A stretch of DNA of 64,000 nt from an uncultured bacterium (GCA_902777855.1 CACYVN010000001.1:295066-359065); one strand, 5' to 3'; counted from the stretch's first letter, positions 46,872 to 55,111 are shown. The notes: generated by a model not told the origin, from the letters alone. Numbers and translations are program-made.

Positions 46872-47204
46872 TTACTTACTTCCGTAAGAGAACAAATCCT
46901 GAATTTCACCTTTAATCATTTCATCAACGGATTTTAATTCGGTGTCGATTTCCTGTAATCTTGTTTGAATTTCTTCTTTCTGTAAACTCAATGATTCTTC
47001 AAGAAGTTTGAATTTATATTGTCTTTCCTGCAGGCGTTTTGAAATTAAAGAGTCCGATTCATAATCGGTACCTACCTGCATAAGCTCGTTAGTTGATTTT
47101 TGAGCGGCTGCAATACCTTTGGTAATCAACAATAACTGAAATTGCAGATTGGATCTTTCCATCCTTAACTGTCGTCTTTGAATTGTTGCTACCAGTAATC
47201 CCAT
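46872..47204 (-). CDS. Coiled-coil hypothetical protein, paralogue of the 28828 gene
   Basis: 110 residues, almost all helical, with heptads from about residue 60 to 100 (EESLSLQKEEIQTRLQEIDT). Same length and pattern as the protein at 28828-29160, including a hydrophobic N-terminus rich in Gln/Leu and a DYES patch. It follows the 90-residue gene by 6 nt, so the two form an operon. Confidence 0.65.
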   Translation of the reverse strand: MGLLVATIQRRQLRMERSNLQFQLLLITKGIAAAQKSTNELMQVGTDYESDSLISKRLQERQYKFKLLEESLSLQKEEIQTRLQEIDTELKSVDEMIKGEIQDLFSYGSK

Positions 47205-47210
47205 TTTCCA

Positions 47211-47483
47211 CTACCTTTTCTGATCTAAATTGGAACCTTTCAGGAAGTTATGGTCAGAATTTTCGGCGATTAACTGTTCCATTTTCTGAAGCTGATGCTG
47301 GTGATAGTTAAGCCTGTACTGAGCCATTTTTAACTTCTTTTTGATTGTCAGAAAATCTTTTATACCTTCAACTATAGATTCGGACATTGTTTTTAGAGGA
47401 TTAGTCCTTATTATATAGTTTTTTGTGTATAACAGAAAGTCTAAAAGTCTTCTGATATATAGTTCTAAAGATTCCTGGAACAT
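47211..47483 (-). CDS. Small helical hypothetical protein, 90 aa
   Basis: MFQESLELYIRRLLDFLLYTKNYI forms an amphipathic or weakly hydrophobic N-terminus, followed by basic helices (LTIKKKLKMAQYRLNYHQHQLQ) that could form a coiled coil. A second Met (MSESIVEGI) is an alternative start. It heads a two-gene operon with the coiled-coil paralogue. Its upstream region carries the same two boxes as the 29160 gene. Confidence 0.55.
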   Translation of the reverse strand: MFQESLELYIRRLLDFLLYTKNYIIRTNPLKTMSESIVEGIKDFLTIKKKLKMAQYRLNYHQHQLQKMEQLIAENSDHNFLKGSNLDQKR

Positions 47484-47508
47484 TAATAATCCTTACACTT
47501 TAGACCTA

Positions 47509-47578
47509 CATGTATTTAAAAACATACCAAGCATATAAATTGCTAAATTTTCAATTTTACCTGTTACATTTCTTTACA
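47509..47578 (-). promoter_or_regulatory. Two-box upstream region of the coiled-coil operon
   Basis: TGTTACATTTCTTTACA (47562-47578, plus-strand reading) begins 79 nt from the start at 47483, exactly the spacing seen at 29239. A CATGTATTTAAA box begins 26 nt from the start. Confidence 0.4.
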
Positions 47579-47650
47579 TGAAAAGTCCATGAGTATTCAC
47601 TACTAAATATTATACGGATAAAATAAAAAAAATCTTTAATTAATAAAAAT

Positions 47651-47680
47651 AGCAGGGAATAACCGGTGTTATACCCTGCT
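47651..47680 (-). terminator. Hairpin ending the tRNA-Leu repeat array
   Basis: AGCAGGG/CCCTGCT with ATAAC/GTTAT inside; on the minus strand it is followed by ATTTTTATTAA. It is the third hairpin of this position type in the array. Confidence 0.65.
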
Positions 47681-47683
47681 GTT

Positions 47684-47807
47684 TGGGCATGAAGAGACTG
47701 TCTTGGATTTTTTGCGTTAAACGAGTCTACGGATTTTCTTTTCGCAAACAAAGTTTGCTCCAAAGAAAAGTCCTTCGCTCTCTGCAAAAAATCCGCTCGA
47801 ACTCTGA
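47684..47807 (-). repeat. Broken tRNA-Leu 3' copy with T-loop insertion (element R4)
   Basis: Read on the minus strand GAGTTCGA continues into a 97-nt insert (47700-47796) and then AGTCTCTTCATGCCCA, the tRNA-Leu 3' end. The insert begins GCGGATTTTTTGC and ends GCAAAAAATCCAAGAC, so its ends form a perfect 11-bp stem. Inside are GCAGAG, GCGAAG, a hairpin (GCAAAC/GTTTGC in a longer stem), CGTAG and CGTTTA, in the same order and spacing as R1 at 21125. Confidence 0.8.
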
Positions 47808-47848
47808 GCCACTCTGTGGCTGGGAGTTCTCGTAAATACTCCACACAA

Positions 47849-47890
47849 AGTAATAGGTGGTTTGGGGTATATCCCAAACCACCTATTACT
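47849..47890 (-). terminator. Perfect 18-bp hairpin between the tRNA-Leu copies
   Basis: AGTAATAGGTGGTTTGGG and its exact complement flank a 6-nt loop. It occupies the same place after a tRNA-Leu 3' end as the hairpin at 48093 but has an unrelated stem sequence. Confidence 0.7.
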
Positions 47891-48048
47891 GGGCATGAAG
47901 AGACTGTCTTGGATTACTGGCAGTTCGTAAACTTTCATTCGTTTCATTTCTCTTACGAGAAATTGTCACTCATTTCAGTTTTCTCACTGGGACGGCGTTC
48001 CGTTCACTGTCGTTCACTTCAGCCTTGCCAAAATCCGCTCGAACTCCT
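47890..48048 (-). repeat. Broken tRNA-Leu 3' copy with T-loop insertion (element R3)
   Basis: Minus-strand reading: GGAGTTCGA, then a 133-nt insert (47906-48038) starting GCGGATTTTGGCAAG and ending GCCAGTAATCCAAGAC, then AGTCTCTTCATGCCCA. The insertion point in the T-loop is the same as for R4. The insert is homologous to the free copy R2 at 21639-21763. Confidence 0.8.
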
Positions 48049-48092
48049 GACGAAGCTCTGCTTCGTGGAGTTCTCGAACATCTTTCAAACAA

Positions 48093-48132
48093 AGTTATAG
48101 CCTCATTCGGACGAGCCGAATAAGGCTATAAC
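48093..48132 (-). terminator. Terminator hairpin directly after tRNA-Leu
   Basis: GTTATAGCC.CATTCGG with its complement around ACGAG, 18-bp stem, starting at the tRNA 3' end; on the minus strand it is followed by TTTGTTTG. Confidence 0.75.
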
Positions 48133-48211
48133 TGGGCATGAAGAGACTCGAACTCCCACGCTTTCGCACTAGTTCCTAAGACTAGCGTGTCTACCATTCC
48201 ACCACATGCCC
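48133..48211 (-). tRNA. tRNA-Leu (anticodon UAG)
   Basis: 79 nt. Acceptor GGGCATG/CATGCCC, anticodon stem CTAGT/ACTAG with loop CTTAGGA giving anticodon TAG, a long variable arm (GTGCGAAAGCGT region) typical of class II tRNA-Leu, and a T-arm with loop TTCGAGT. No encoded CCA. Its 3' end recurs twice downstream and its 5' end once upstream. Confidence 0.92.
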
Positions 48212-48339
48212 ATATTCAGTTGTCAATTTTAATACAGTATGCTGCGCCTCGCATTAAACGCCACCGCCTCCAATTAGTCAGAATATTCATTACTGACATA
48301 ATTGTCGTGCTCTCGCTTCGCTCGTGGCTCTGCTCGGTT

Positions 48340-48367
48340 TGCCACATGCCCATATTCAGTTGTCAAT
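48340..48367 (-). repeat. Duplicate of the tRNA-Leu 5' end and its upstream flank
   Basis: CCACATGCCCATATTCAGTTGTCAAT appears at the tRNA-Leu 5' end (from 48202) and again here (from about 48341). Only the first 10-12 nt of the tRNA are copied, after which unrelated hairpin-rich sequence follows. The 48212-48340 stretch contains GCAGAG and GCGAAG boxes like those of R1/R4 (minus strand). Confidence 0.65.
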
Positions 48368-48454
48368 CATAGTACAATTAACTCTTACTAACGTATTATA
48401 ACAACGTTATATTGTCAAGGTTCTTAGAGTGCAATTTTTTGCACCAAGTATTTT

Positions 48455-49480
48455 TTATTCAATCGATTTCATATATATTTCTTCTATTAAAACTACGACC
48501 AAAGCAGCGATGGCAGGAGCAAAGATTACCCCTACAATACCAAGAAATTTTGCAGCTAAAAAGATAAATAAAAATACCAAAAGCGGATGAATATTCAACA
48601 ATTTACTGAACACAAACGGTCTTACAAAGTTATTTTCTATAAGTTGCGCCACCCCAAAAACTATTGCCGTTCCCAATAGTACCCAAGGACCGAATTTATA
48701 CACTGCAACAAGGCATACAAAAAATGCAATAGTCGGACCAACAACCGGTACTATATCAAATACGGCAGAAATAAAACCTAACAATAGTGCATAATCAACT
48801 TTTAAGATTAAAAGACCTATGGTTACAACTATGCCTATCCCTGCCATTGTAGTAATTTGCGCAACAACATATCCGCCTATTTTTAATGATATTGAATCAT
48901 AAATTTCAGAGGTTCTTTTACGCATCGGAACAGGAAACAACTTTAAAAAAGTACTTTTTATAATATCTTTATCTACCATAAAATAATAAATTATCAATAT
49001 TGAAACAAGAAAATAAACAAAGGCAGAGCCAATGTTTTTACCGAAATTAATCGTTTCTGTTAAGACTTTTGATGAGAAATCACCTGCAGATGCAATCATA
49101 CCGCCTATGTCCATATTTTCTATATGACTTTTATTCAAAAACGGTGTATCCATTATTAATTTTTTGAATAATTCGGCATGCTGCGGAAAAGAATCCGCAA
49201 ATGTTTTGATTTCATTTGCACCTATTATAATCAAAGGAACAAATAACAACCCTAAAACAAGCAATGAACCTAATATTACTAAAGCACTTGCAGTTGCTCG
49301 AGTCATTTTGCCGGAAAGCTTTTGAACTAACGGTTCAAAAGAACAGGCGATTACAAATGATGCAAAAAACATTACCGCAATATCAGGAACTTTCGCAACA
49401 AATAACAAAAATAAAATCGCCACTATTCCGAATAACACATTTTTCGGTGTTAAATATTTTTGTGAAAAAGCAGTAAACAT
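48455..49480 (-). CDS. AI-2E family transporter (PerM-type), copy 2
   Basis: 341 residues with the same topology and motifs as the 25105 protein (DIVPVVGPTIAFFVCL, NIHPLLVFLFIFLAAKFLG). It is clearly a paralogue. AGGAG precedes the ATG. The substrate is unknown. It lies between the tRNA-Leu repeat region and yidD, divergent from yidD. Confidence 0.88.
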   Translation of the reverse strand: MFTAFSQKYLTPKNVLFGIVAILFLLFVAKVPDIAVMFFASFVIACSFEPLVQKLSGKMTRATASALVILGSLLVLGLLFVPLIIIGANEIKTFADSFPQHAELFKKLIMDTPFLNKSHIENMDIGGMIASAGDFSSKVLTETINFGKNIGSAFVYFLVSILIIYYFMVDKDIIKSTFLKLFPVPMRKRTSEIYDSISLKIGGYVVAQITTMAGIGIVVTIGLLILKVDYALLLGFISAVFDIVPVVGPTIAFFVCLVAVYKFGPWVLLGTAIVFGVAQLIENNFVRPFVFSKLLNIHPLLVFLFIFLAAKFLGIVGVIFAPAIAALVVVLIEEIYMKSIE

Positions 49481-49551
49481 TTTTATCTCCTTTGTTGTTA
49501 CTTTACCATAAAATAAGAAATCTTAACAAGCGATAAATACATTTGTTATTA

Positions 49552-49560
49552 TGGTAAAAT
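49552..49560 (+). promoter_or_regulatory. Extended -10 of yidD, leaderless geometry
   Basis: TGGTAAAAT, then six T, then the ATG at 49567. No Shine-Dalgarno. Confidence 0.6.
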
Positions 49561-49566
49561 TTTTTT

Positions 49567-49773
49567 ATGAAACAAGTACTGCTATTTTTTATAAAAATAT
49601 ATCAATGGTTTTCAAAATTTACTCCGCCTGTATGCAGGTTTACTCCAACGTGTTCCGAGTATATGAAACAGGCAATCATAAAATACGGTGCAATAAAAGG
49701 TTTGTGGCTTGGGATTAAACGAATTTGCCGATGCCATCCCGGTCATCCCGGAGGATATGACCCTGTGCCTTAG
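49567..49773 (+). CDS. yidD: Membrane protein insertion efficiency factor YidD
   Basis: 68 residues matching the whole family: [30 protein letters not shown], then [18 protein letters not shown]. It is an amphipathic membrane-associated protein that aids YidC-dependent insertion. In most bacteria it sits between rnpA and yidC; here it is separate and converges with folP, overlapping by 4 nt. Confidence 0.95.
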   Translation: MKQVLLFFIKIYQWFSKFTPPVCRFTPTCSEYMKQAIIKYGAIKGLWLGIKRICRCHPGHPGGYDPVP

Positions 49774-50906
49774 CTCAGTATTTCTAATAATTTTCTGTGT
49801 ATCTTAACATTATGCACCCTGATATAATCAATATTTTCATTTATCAAAATACTGTTAAGCGCCAAAGAATACAAATCCTTTTCTTTATTATCTGCTTGCG
49901 GCATATTTAAAAGACTTTTTCTTGAAATCCCAAGCATAACAGGGCAATCAAGGCTTTTAAATTCTTTCCAACGCCGCAAAATTGCAAAATTTTGCTCTCG
50001 GGTTTTGCCAAAGCCAATTCCTGCATCCACAATTATATTTTCTTTTTTTATTCCTTTTGAAACTGCATAATCAATTTTATTTTTCAATTCCTTAAAAATA
50101 TCGTCCATCAAATTATCATAATGGGGATTATCCTGCATCGTTTCGGGAACACCTTGTGAGTGTTGAATAATAACTTTTAAATCATGCTTTGCAACAACAT
50201 CTGCCATATCTTTATCAAAATCTAATCCTGAAACATCATTTATGATAGATACACCCAATCCGGCACAAACATCTGCAACTTCACCACTCCGAGTATCAAT
50301 ACTAACCGGAACAGATATTTGATTCTTATTTATATAATTTAATAGAGGAATAATTCTTTTTAACTGTTCATCTGCACAAACTTCTTTGGCTCCGGGTTTT
50401 GTTGATTCCGCACCTATATCAATTATGTCCGCACCGTCATTTATAAGTTCATTCAAATGTTTAACTGCATCTTCAACATTATAATATTGCCCACCGTCAG
50501 AAAACGAATCGGGAGTCACATTTAATATTCCCATAATCTTAGTTTTTACAGGTTCATTAGTTTTTATTTTTTCCTCTATTGCGATACCCAAATCTTTTAA
50601 ACCAAATGGCTGTAACCGGAGTTTTTGCGCAATTATACTTAATTGAGAAATATTACCGCCTAAGATACAATCCGAATTTTTAATCTCACCGGTAATAACA
50701 AGTTTATGAGTTGCACAATCCGCACCAACTGATAGAGCAATTTGTTTTATAATATTACCCTGTGCAGATGTAACCCCAAATATTTTAAAATTCTGATACT
50801 CAAACTTCTCTTTACCTTTAAAGGCGTAAGATTTATCATAACCGATGTTTATGAGTTCTGCTTCTATGTTATTTGTATCTAATTTTTTGATTAAAAAATC
50901 GTGCAT
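49770..50906 (-). CDS. folP: Dihydropteroate synthase with N-terminal extension
   Basis: 378 residues, about 110 more than E. coli FolP. The catalytic TIM barrel starts near residue 122: [46 protein letters not shown] and GISRKS are the pterin and pABA-binding motifs. It joins pterin pyrophosphate and p-aminobenzoate in folate synthesis, the target of sulfonamides. The first 115 residues form a separate domain like that of long clostridial-type FolP; its role is not known to me. TGCTAAGTT 6 nt before the ATG may be a weak extended -10. Confidence 0.92.
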   Translation of the reverse strand: MHDFLIKKLDTNNIEAELINIGYDKSYAFKGKEKFEYQNFKIFGVTSAQGNIIKQIALSVGADCATHKLVITGEIKNSDCILGGNISQLSIIAQKLRLQPFGLKDLGIAIEEKIKTNEPVKTKIMGILNVTPDSFSDGGQYYNVEDAVKHLNELINDGADIIDIGAESTKPGAKEVCADEQLKRIIPLLNYINKNQISVPVSIDTRSGEVADVCAGLGVSIINDVSGLDFDKDMADVVAKHDLKVIIQHSQGVPETMQDNPHYDNLMDDIFKELKNKIDYAVSKGIKKENIIVDAGIGFGKTREQNFAILRRWKEFKSLDCPVMLGISRKSLLNMPQADNKEKDLYSLALNSILINENIDYIRVHNVKIHRKLLEILS

Positions 50907-50950
50907 AAGATAAACTTAGCACGATTATTTTTATATTTCAATTTTATATT

Positions 50951-51409
50951 TTATGCAGCTATATCAAGTTTTTCTTTAAGATCCGCAACTGCAATTTTAC
51001 CGTTTTTGGATGCTTCACTCAAACCTGAAATCAAAACAAACACCGCTGTAGCTGCACCAAATGCCCCTGTAAGTTTTTTGGTTATCGGACTTTTAATTAT
51101 CGGTCCGATAATTTTGGTATTTTCAAAAGTTTTCAATTTATTCATAGCAAACTTACTGAAACGTTTTGTATCTCTGACTAATTTCGCCCAGACACCAGTT
51201 GCAATTTCGTTATTGCGAGCAGTTATTTTCGAGGTTTTAATAACTCTTTCGTACATATTACGAAGCATTGTACCTCTTGATGTTCCTACCTGAGCAGTTA
51301 CACCTGCCGCACCGACACCAACTGCGACTTCCTGAGTTTGCTGACGTCTTTGTCTTTGTTCCGGAGTAAGATTATTATGAAAATGTATAGGTCTTACAGC
51401 AGTGTCCAT
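50951..51409 (-). CDS. Hypothetical protein, 152 aa, coupled to the 51409 gene
   Basis: A basic, Ala/Thr-rich protein. The N-terminus (MDTAVRPIHFHNNLTPEQRQRRQQ) is followed by a Gly/Ala helix (VGVGAAGVTAQVG) and, near the C-terminus, a hydrophobic segment (LTGAFGAATAVFVLISGL). Its start overlaps the stop of the upstream gene by one base. Probably membrane-interacting; function unknown. Confidence 0.6.
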   Translation of the reverse strand: MDTAVRPIHFHNNLTPEQRQRRQQTQEVAVGVGAAGVTAQVGTSRGTMLRNMYERVIKTSKITARNNEIATGVWAKLVRDTKRFSKFAMNKLKTFENTKIIGPIIKSPITKKLTGAFGAATAVFVLISGLSEASKNGKIAVADLKEKLDIAA

Positions 51410-52011
51410 TATACTTCACCGCTTTCCTGTTCGGATTTTTCAACTGCTTTTGCATATGCACTTGCAGCCCCCGCACCTACGCCTAAACCTGTTGCAGTTT
51501 TTGCGGTTGCCTTGTCAAATATTTCTTCACTTTTAAACGGATTTAATTTAATGAAGAAATTCTTAGTAACATTAATTGATTTTTTTGCAAAATCAACTAT
51601 TTTTTGACCTTTTTCGTTACCAAATAATTTTCTTGTCATATCAGCTGCAAAATGTTTTACTGTTTTAAAACCTTTTCCTGCCAATTCTTCCATCGGCTTG
51701 AAACCGGAAATAGTATTCTGTACCATTTTATTAGATGCAAGTTTGTTAAATGTATTTTTCCCACAGGTTGCACTTGCAATCGTTGCACACGCAACGGTAA
51801 ATCCTGCAATTAAAGCATCAGTAACCATATTTGCAACCTTCAGAAATTTTCTCATTCCGCCCGGCAATCTGTTATCATCCATAAGACCTTCAAGTTCACG
51901 TTTTTGTTGTTCCAAGAACTCTCTGTCATCTTCAAAAGCCTGTCTTTCATTCTTCTGGAAAGAAATCTTCTTGGGATAAGCATTCATTGATACCGGTTGT
52001 ACTGCCAACAT
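51409..52011 (-). CDS. Hypothetical protein, about 200 aa, with hydrophobic helices
   Basis: The start is ATG 52011 (MLAVQPVSMNAYPKKISFQK), with GGAG upstream. A Glu/Arg-rich helix (about residues 30-50) is followed by a hydrophobic stretch (VTDALIAGFTVACATIASATCG) and a C-terminal Gly/Ala segment (GLGVGAGAASAYAKAVE). The N-terminus has an ISFQKN motif similar to other hypotheticals here. Operon with the 50951 gene. Function unknown. Confidence 0.6.
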   Translation of the reverse strand: MLAVQPVSMNAYPKKISFQKNERQAFEDDREFLEQQKRELEGLMDDNRLPGGMRKFLKVANMVTDALIAGFTVACATIASATCGKNTFNKLASNKMVQNTISGFKPMEELAGKGFKTVKHFAADMTRKLFGNEKGQKIVDFAKKSINVTKNFFIKLNPFKSEEIFDKATAKTATGLGVGAGAASAYAKAVEKSEQESGEV

Positions 52012-52173
52012 ATTATTTCTCCACACTATTTATAATTACTGTTTGCTTTTAGTAAAAACGCAGAAAATAATTTTTGCTACCATGCTTTACAAATTGTTAC
52101 ATTCCTACCCCTACATTATTTCACATGATAATTAGTTTGTAAAGTGCTTTGAGGTAAAAATAATACATTATAA

Positions 52174-53094
52174 TTAATTAAATTTTGAACCTTGATATGA
52201 ATCTCTTTTTAAAAATTCTCTGTCAATTTTATTTAAACAGTCAAGCTTGGCACCAAGCCATCTTGGAGCTATCAAAGTCTTGCGAAACCCGTTTCCTGCA
52301 AGACGATGAACAGTCGTTTCAGGCGGCAGAATCTCCAAAAAATCGCAAACAAGACTCACATATTCATCTTCGCTCATAAAATCTATTTCTTTGTTTTCGT
52401 ACATCTGCGCTAATTTTGTTCCCTGCAAAGCGCAAAGCATATGAATTTTAATTCCGTCAATTTTTAAATCCGCAAGACGTTGAGCGGTTTGCAAAATTTC
52501 ATCACGGCTTTCCCAAAGTCCCAAAATTACATGCACACAGACATTTATACCTTTTTCTTTGGTCTTTTCGTAAGCCCGCAAAAAGCATTCATAATCATGT
52601 CCTCTGTTTATTTTCAGTAATGTTTTATCGTGAGCAGACTGCAAGCCGTATTCAAGCCAAGTGTAGTAATCTTTTGAAATATCCGAAATCAGATTGAGTT
52701 TATCATCCTCAACACAATCAGGGCGTGTACCAATGGAAATTCCGACTATGTCAGGATGGCAAAGAGATGACTTATAGATTTTTTCAAGTTCATCAACGGG
52801 TTTATAAGTGTTTGTATATGCCTGAAAATAGGACATAAATTTTTCCGCTTTAAATCGATTTGAAAGCGTTTTTATCCCCTCATTAACCTGATTTTCTATT
52901 GATAACAAATTTGAATGAGCCTGCGAAAAACTTCCCGAATCGTCACAAAAAATACAACCGCCTTTAGAGATTGTGCCGTCACGATTCGGACAGGAAAACC
53001 CCGCATCAATGGTTATTTTATAAACCTTTGCTCCGAAACGGTTTTTCAAATATGCACTAAACTGGTTGTATCTTTTATCAGTATTGTTGAACAT
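52174..53094 (-). CDS. Radical SAM protein, YhcC/TIGR01212-like
   Basis: 306 residues. The radical SAM cysteines lie in SCPNRDGTISKGGCIFCDDSG; spacing is the longer form of the YhcC-like family rather than the plain CxxxCxxC. GIGTRPDC-like (GISIGTRPDCVEDD) and HVILGLWESRDE segments agree with the family. Substrate and reaction are not established. It lies 17 nt after the 54-residue zinc-ribbon gene, which may share its transcript. Confidence 0.85.
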   Translation of the reverse strand: MFNNTDKRYNQFSAYLKNRFGAKVYKITIDAGFSCPNRDGTISKGGCIFCDDSGSFSQAHSNLLSIENQVNEGIKTLSNRFKAEKFMSYFQAYTNTYKPVDELEKIYKSSLCHPDIVGISIGTRPDCVEDDKLNLISDISKDYYTWLEYGLQSAHDKTLLKINRGHDYECFLRAYEKTKEKGINVCVHVILGLWESRDEILQTAQRLADLKIDGIKIHMLCALQGTKLAQMYENKEIDFMSEDEYVSLVCDFLEILPPETTVHRLAGNGFRKTLIAPRWLGAKLDCLNKIDREFLKRDSYQGSKFN

Positions 53095-53111
53095 CTATAC
53101 GGTTTAAGACT

Positions 53112-53276
53112 TTACTTATTTTCATCGTCATAAATCGGATAAACGTAGTGTTCCCCGCATTGCGGACAAACAACTTCCTGTTGCTTTCCGTCTTCTACCT
53201 GTGCAACTTCAAATAAACATTTGCATCCTGACTGAACGCATCTTATAGCCAAAGTAGGTCTGATTAATCTTGCCAT
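53112..53276 (-). CDS. Small zinc-ribbon protein, 54 aa
   Basis: A minus-strand frame with a consensus AGGAGG, 6 nt before the ATG, encodes 54 residues. The sequence MARLIRPTLAIRCVQSGCKC is followed by VVCPQCGEHYVY, so Cys pairs near residues 13-20 and 37-40 can bind zinc. No family is recognised. It lies between obg (upstream) and the radical SAM gene. Confidence 0.7.
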   Translation of the reverse strand: MARLIRPTLAIRCVQSGCKCLFEVAQVEDGKQQEVVCPQCGEHYVYPIYDDENK

Positions 53277-53338
53277 AATTTCCCTCCTGTTTGAGTAAAT
53301 AATAGCACATTTTTGGTTTTAAGTCCATAAATTTAGGA

Positions 53339-54634
53339 TTAAAATTCCTGTTTGTACATCTCATCATCCCAGTATTCAAGTTCGATTTTGCCCACAACAA
53401 CGGTGTCGCCGTTTTGGATACCGATACGTTTTAGTTCGTCAATGATACCCATTGCACGCATTGTGTTTTGAAGCCTGATAACCTGCTCAGTGTTTCGGGT
53501 GTTTATGACTTGCGAAATTCTTATAATCTTTCCGCCGTCAACGATATAAGTGTTTTTGTCAGCCTTATAAACTTCCCAATAACTGTCGTCATTATTTGTT
53601 GCTTCCAAATCTTCCTCTACAACATAGTCGTTCACGGGTTTTGGTATGGTATCGACTCTGCGCTCAAGTTCGTTTTTAATATCATCTAACCCCTCGCCTG
53701 TTACCGCAGAAATCGGGTAAACATTTTCTACTCCCGAATTTTTAAACTCTTTTTTAAGTTCCTCTAATCTTTCCGGCTCTATTGCATCAATTTTATTTAT
53801 CGCAGTAATTTGGAACAAATCGGCAAGTTTTTGTGAATATTTTTCAAGTTCGCTATTAATAATTTTGTAATTTTCAAGCGGATTTTCTTCCGTTCCGTCA
53901 ACGATATGGAGTAAGAAACGGCATCTTTCAACGTGGCGCAAAAAATCGTGACCTAAGCCGACACCGTCTGATGCGCCCTCAATAAGCCCCGGGATATCTG
54001 CAATTACATAAGCATCATGGTCGTGTTTTTTTACTACCCCCAAATTCGGGATAATTGTTGTGAAAGGATAATCGGCAATTTTGGGTTTTGCAGAAGATAC
54101 CCTGCTTATGAAGGTTGATTTGCCTGCATTTGGCATCCCTAACAATCCTACATCAGCGATAAGTTTGAGTTCTAATTGCAGATTTCTTTCTATCCCCGGT
54201 TCCCCCGGTTCACAGTATTGAGGCGCACGGTTTTGCGGGGTGCAAAAATGAATGTTTCCACGACCGCCCCGTCCGCCTTTTGCAACAAGCACCTGTTGCT
54301 CATGTTCTGTTAAATCGGCGATAATATTACCTGTTTTCAGGTCTTTTACCACCGTTCCGACAGGAACTTTTATAAATAAGTCTTTTGCACTTTTGCCGTG
54401 CATACTTTTTTTGAACCCGTTTTCGCCACCTTCGGCTTTAAAAACGGTTTTGTAGGTAAAATCCATCAGGGTTGACATATTTTCATCGGCTATTAAATAA
54501 ACGCTACCGCCATTCCCGCCGTCCCCGCCTGCAGGCCCGCCTTTGTCAACGTATTTTTCTCTGCGCCAGGCGACAACGCCGTTACCGCCCTTGCCTGAAA
54601 CTATTCTTATTTTTACCTTGTCCATAAATTGCAT
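53339..54634 (-). CDS. obgE: GTPase Obg/CgtA
   Basis: 431 residues. The glycine-rich Obg domain (SGKGGNGVVAWRREK, GGPAGGDGGNGGSV) is followed by the GTPase domain with GMPNAGKSTF (P-loop), DIPGLIEGAS (G3) and NKID (G4). A C-terminal OCT domain of about 90 residues follows. It acts in 50S ribosome maturation and stress signalling. The start could also be Met at 54625 (MDKVKIRI); no clear ribosome site decides. Confidence 0.95.
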   Translation of the reverse strand: MQFMDKVKIRIVSGKGGNGVVAWRREKYVDKGGPAGGDGGNGGSVYLIADENMSTLMDFTYKTVFKAEGGENGFKKSMHGKSAKDLFIKVPVGTVVKDLKTGNIIADLTEHEQQVLVAKGGRGGRGNIHFCTPQNRAPQYCEPGEPGIERNLQLELKLIADVGLLGMPNAGKSTFISRVSSAKPKIADYPFTTIIPNLGVVKKHDHDAYVIADIPGLIEGASDGVGLGHDFLRHVERCRFLLHIVDGTEENPLENYKIINSELEKYSQKLADLFQITAINKIDAIEPERLEELKKEFKNSGVENVYPISAVTGEGLDDIKNELERRVDTIPKPVNDYVVEEDLEATNNDDSYWEVYKADKNTYIVDGGKIIRISQVINTRNTEQVIRLQNTMRAMGIIDELKRIGIQNGDTVVVGKIELEYWDDEMYKQEF

Positions 54635-54705
54635 AGCAAATTAACTTTACTATGAACAAACAACACACGCAACAGAGTAAGTTGGTATTGTTATACAAAC
54701 ATTAA

Positions 54706-54735
54706 TTTATCGGTGCGTCATAACGACACACCCTA
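54706..54735. repeat. Palindromic repeat at the 5' edge of the phage gene remnant
   Basis: GGTGCGTCATAACGACACACC is a near-perfect palindrome (GGTG.GTC/GAC.CACC), followed by CTAC. GGTGCGTCA/TGACGCACCCTAC-type palindromes are known dispersed repeats in several phyla. Confidence 0.5.
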
Positions 54736-54736
54736 C

Positions 54737-55111
54737 ATGCTTAAAACCAGTGTGGCATATACGACAAATGATGATAAAGATGAGTCAAAAAAAATCTTTC
54801 CGGAAGATTATAAAACAAATGAATATTGCAAAAAGTACGGTGTTTTGACGGCAGTTGAAAAAGTAGAATCATTAAACGCAAGTGATTTAAAGAAAACAGC
54901 AAATGAAAAACTAAGTGAATTGCGTGTTGAAAAACAGCACATTGAATTGTCTTTATTAGGTAATTATAAATACCAAAAGGGTAAATATATACGTTTATCT
55001 ATATCAGAATATGATGTTGACAGTGATTTTTTGATTTCAAATATATCACATAGCATAACGCAGCCAAAAGAAGTTATTAAAATGAATTTTGAAAGGTACA
55101 TTAAACTTTAA
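54737..55111 (+). pseudogene. C-terminal fragment of an XkdQ/YqbQ-like phage tail protein
   Basis: The frame (MLKTSVAYTTNDDKDESKK onward) encodes about 125 residues. They match the C-terminal third of the XkdQ/YqbQ (gene D-like) baseplate proteins: a KYGVLTAVEKV...ASDLKKTANEKLSEL segment, then a strand-rich end (KGKYIRLSISEYD, SDFLISNISHSI). A full protein is over 300 residues, so the N-terminal part is missing, and a palindromic repeat lies at the break. No other phage gene is near. A prophage remnant is the simplest reading. Confidence 0.6.

Noticed and set aside
47557..48372. Several 60-106 residue ORFs around tRNA-Leu
   Set aside because: They run through tRNA copies, inserted elements and hairpins, and none has a ribosome site.
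48392..48420. TTGACA/TATAAT promoter upstream of tRNA-Leu
   Set aside because: On the minus strand both boxes are present but only 12 nt apart, too close for a sigma-70 promoter.
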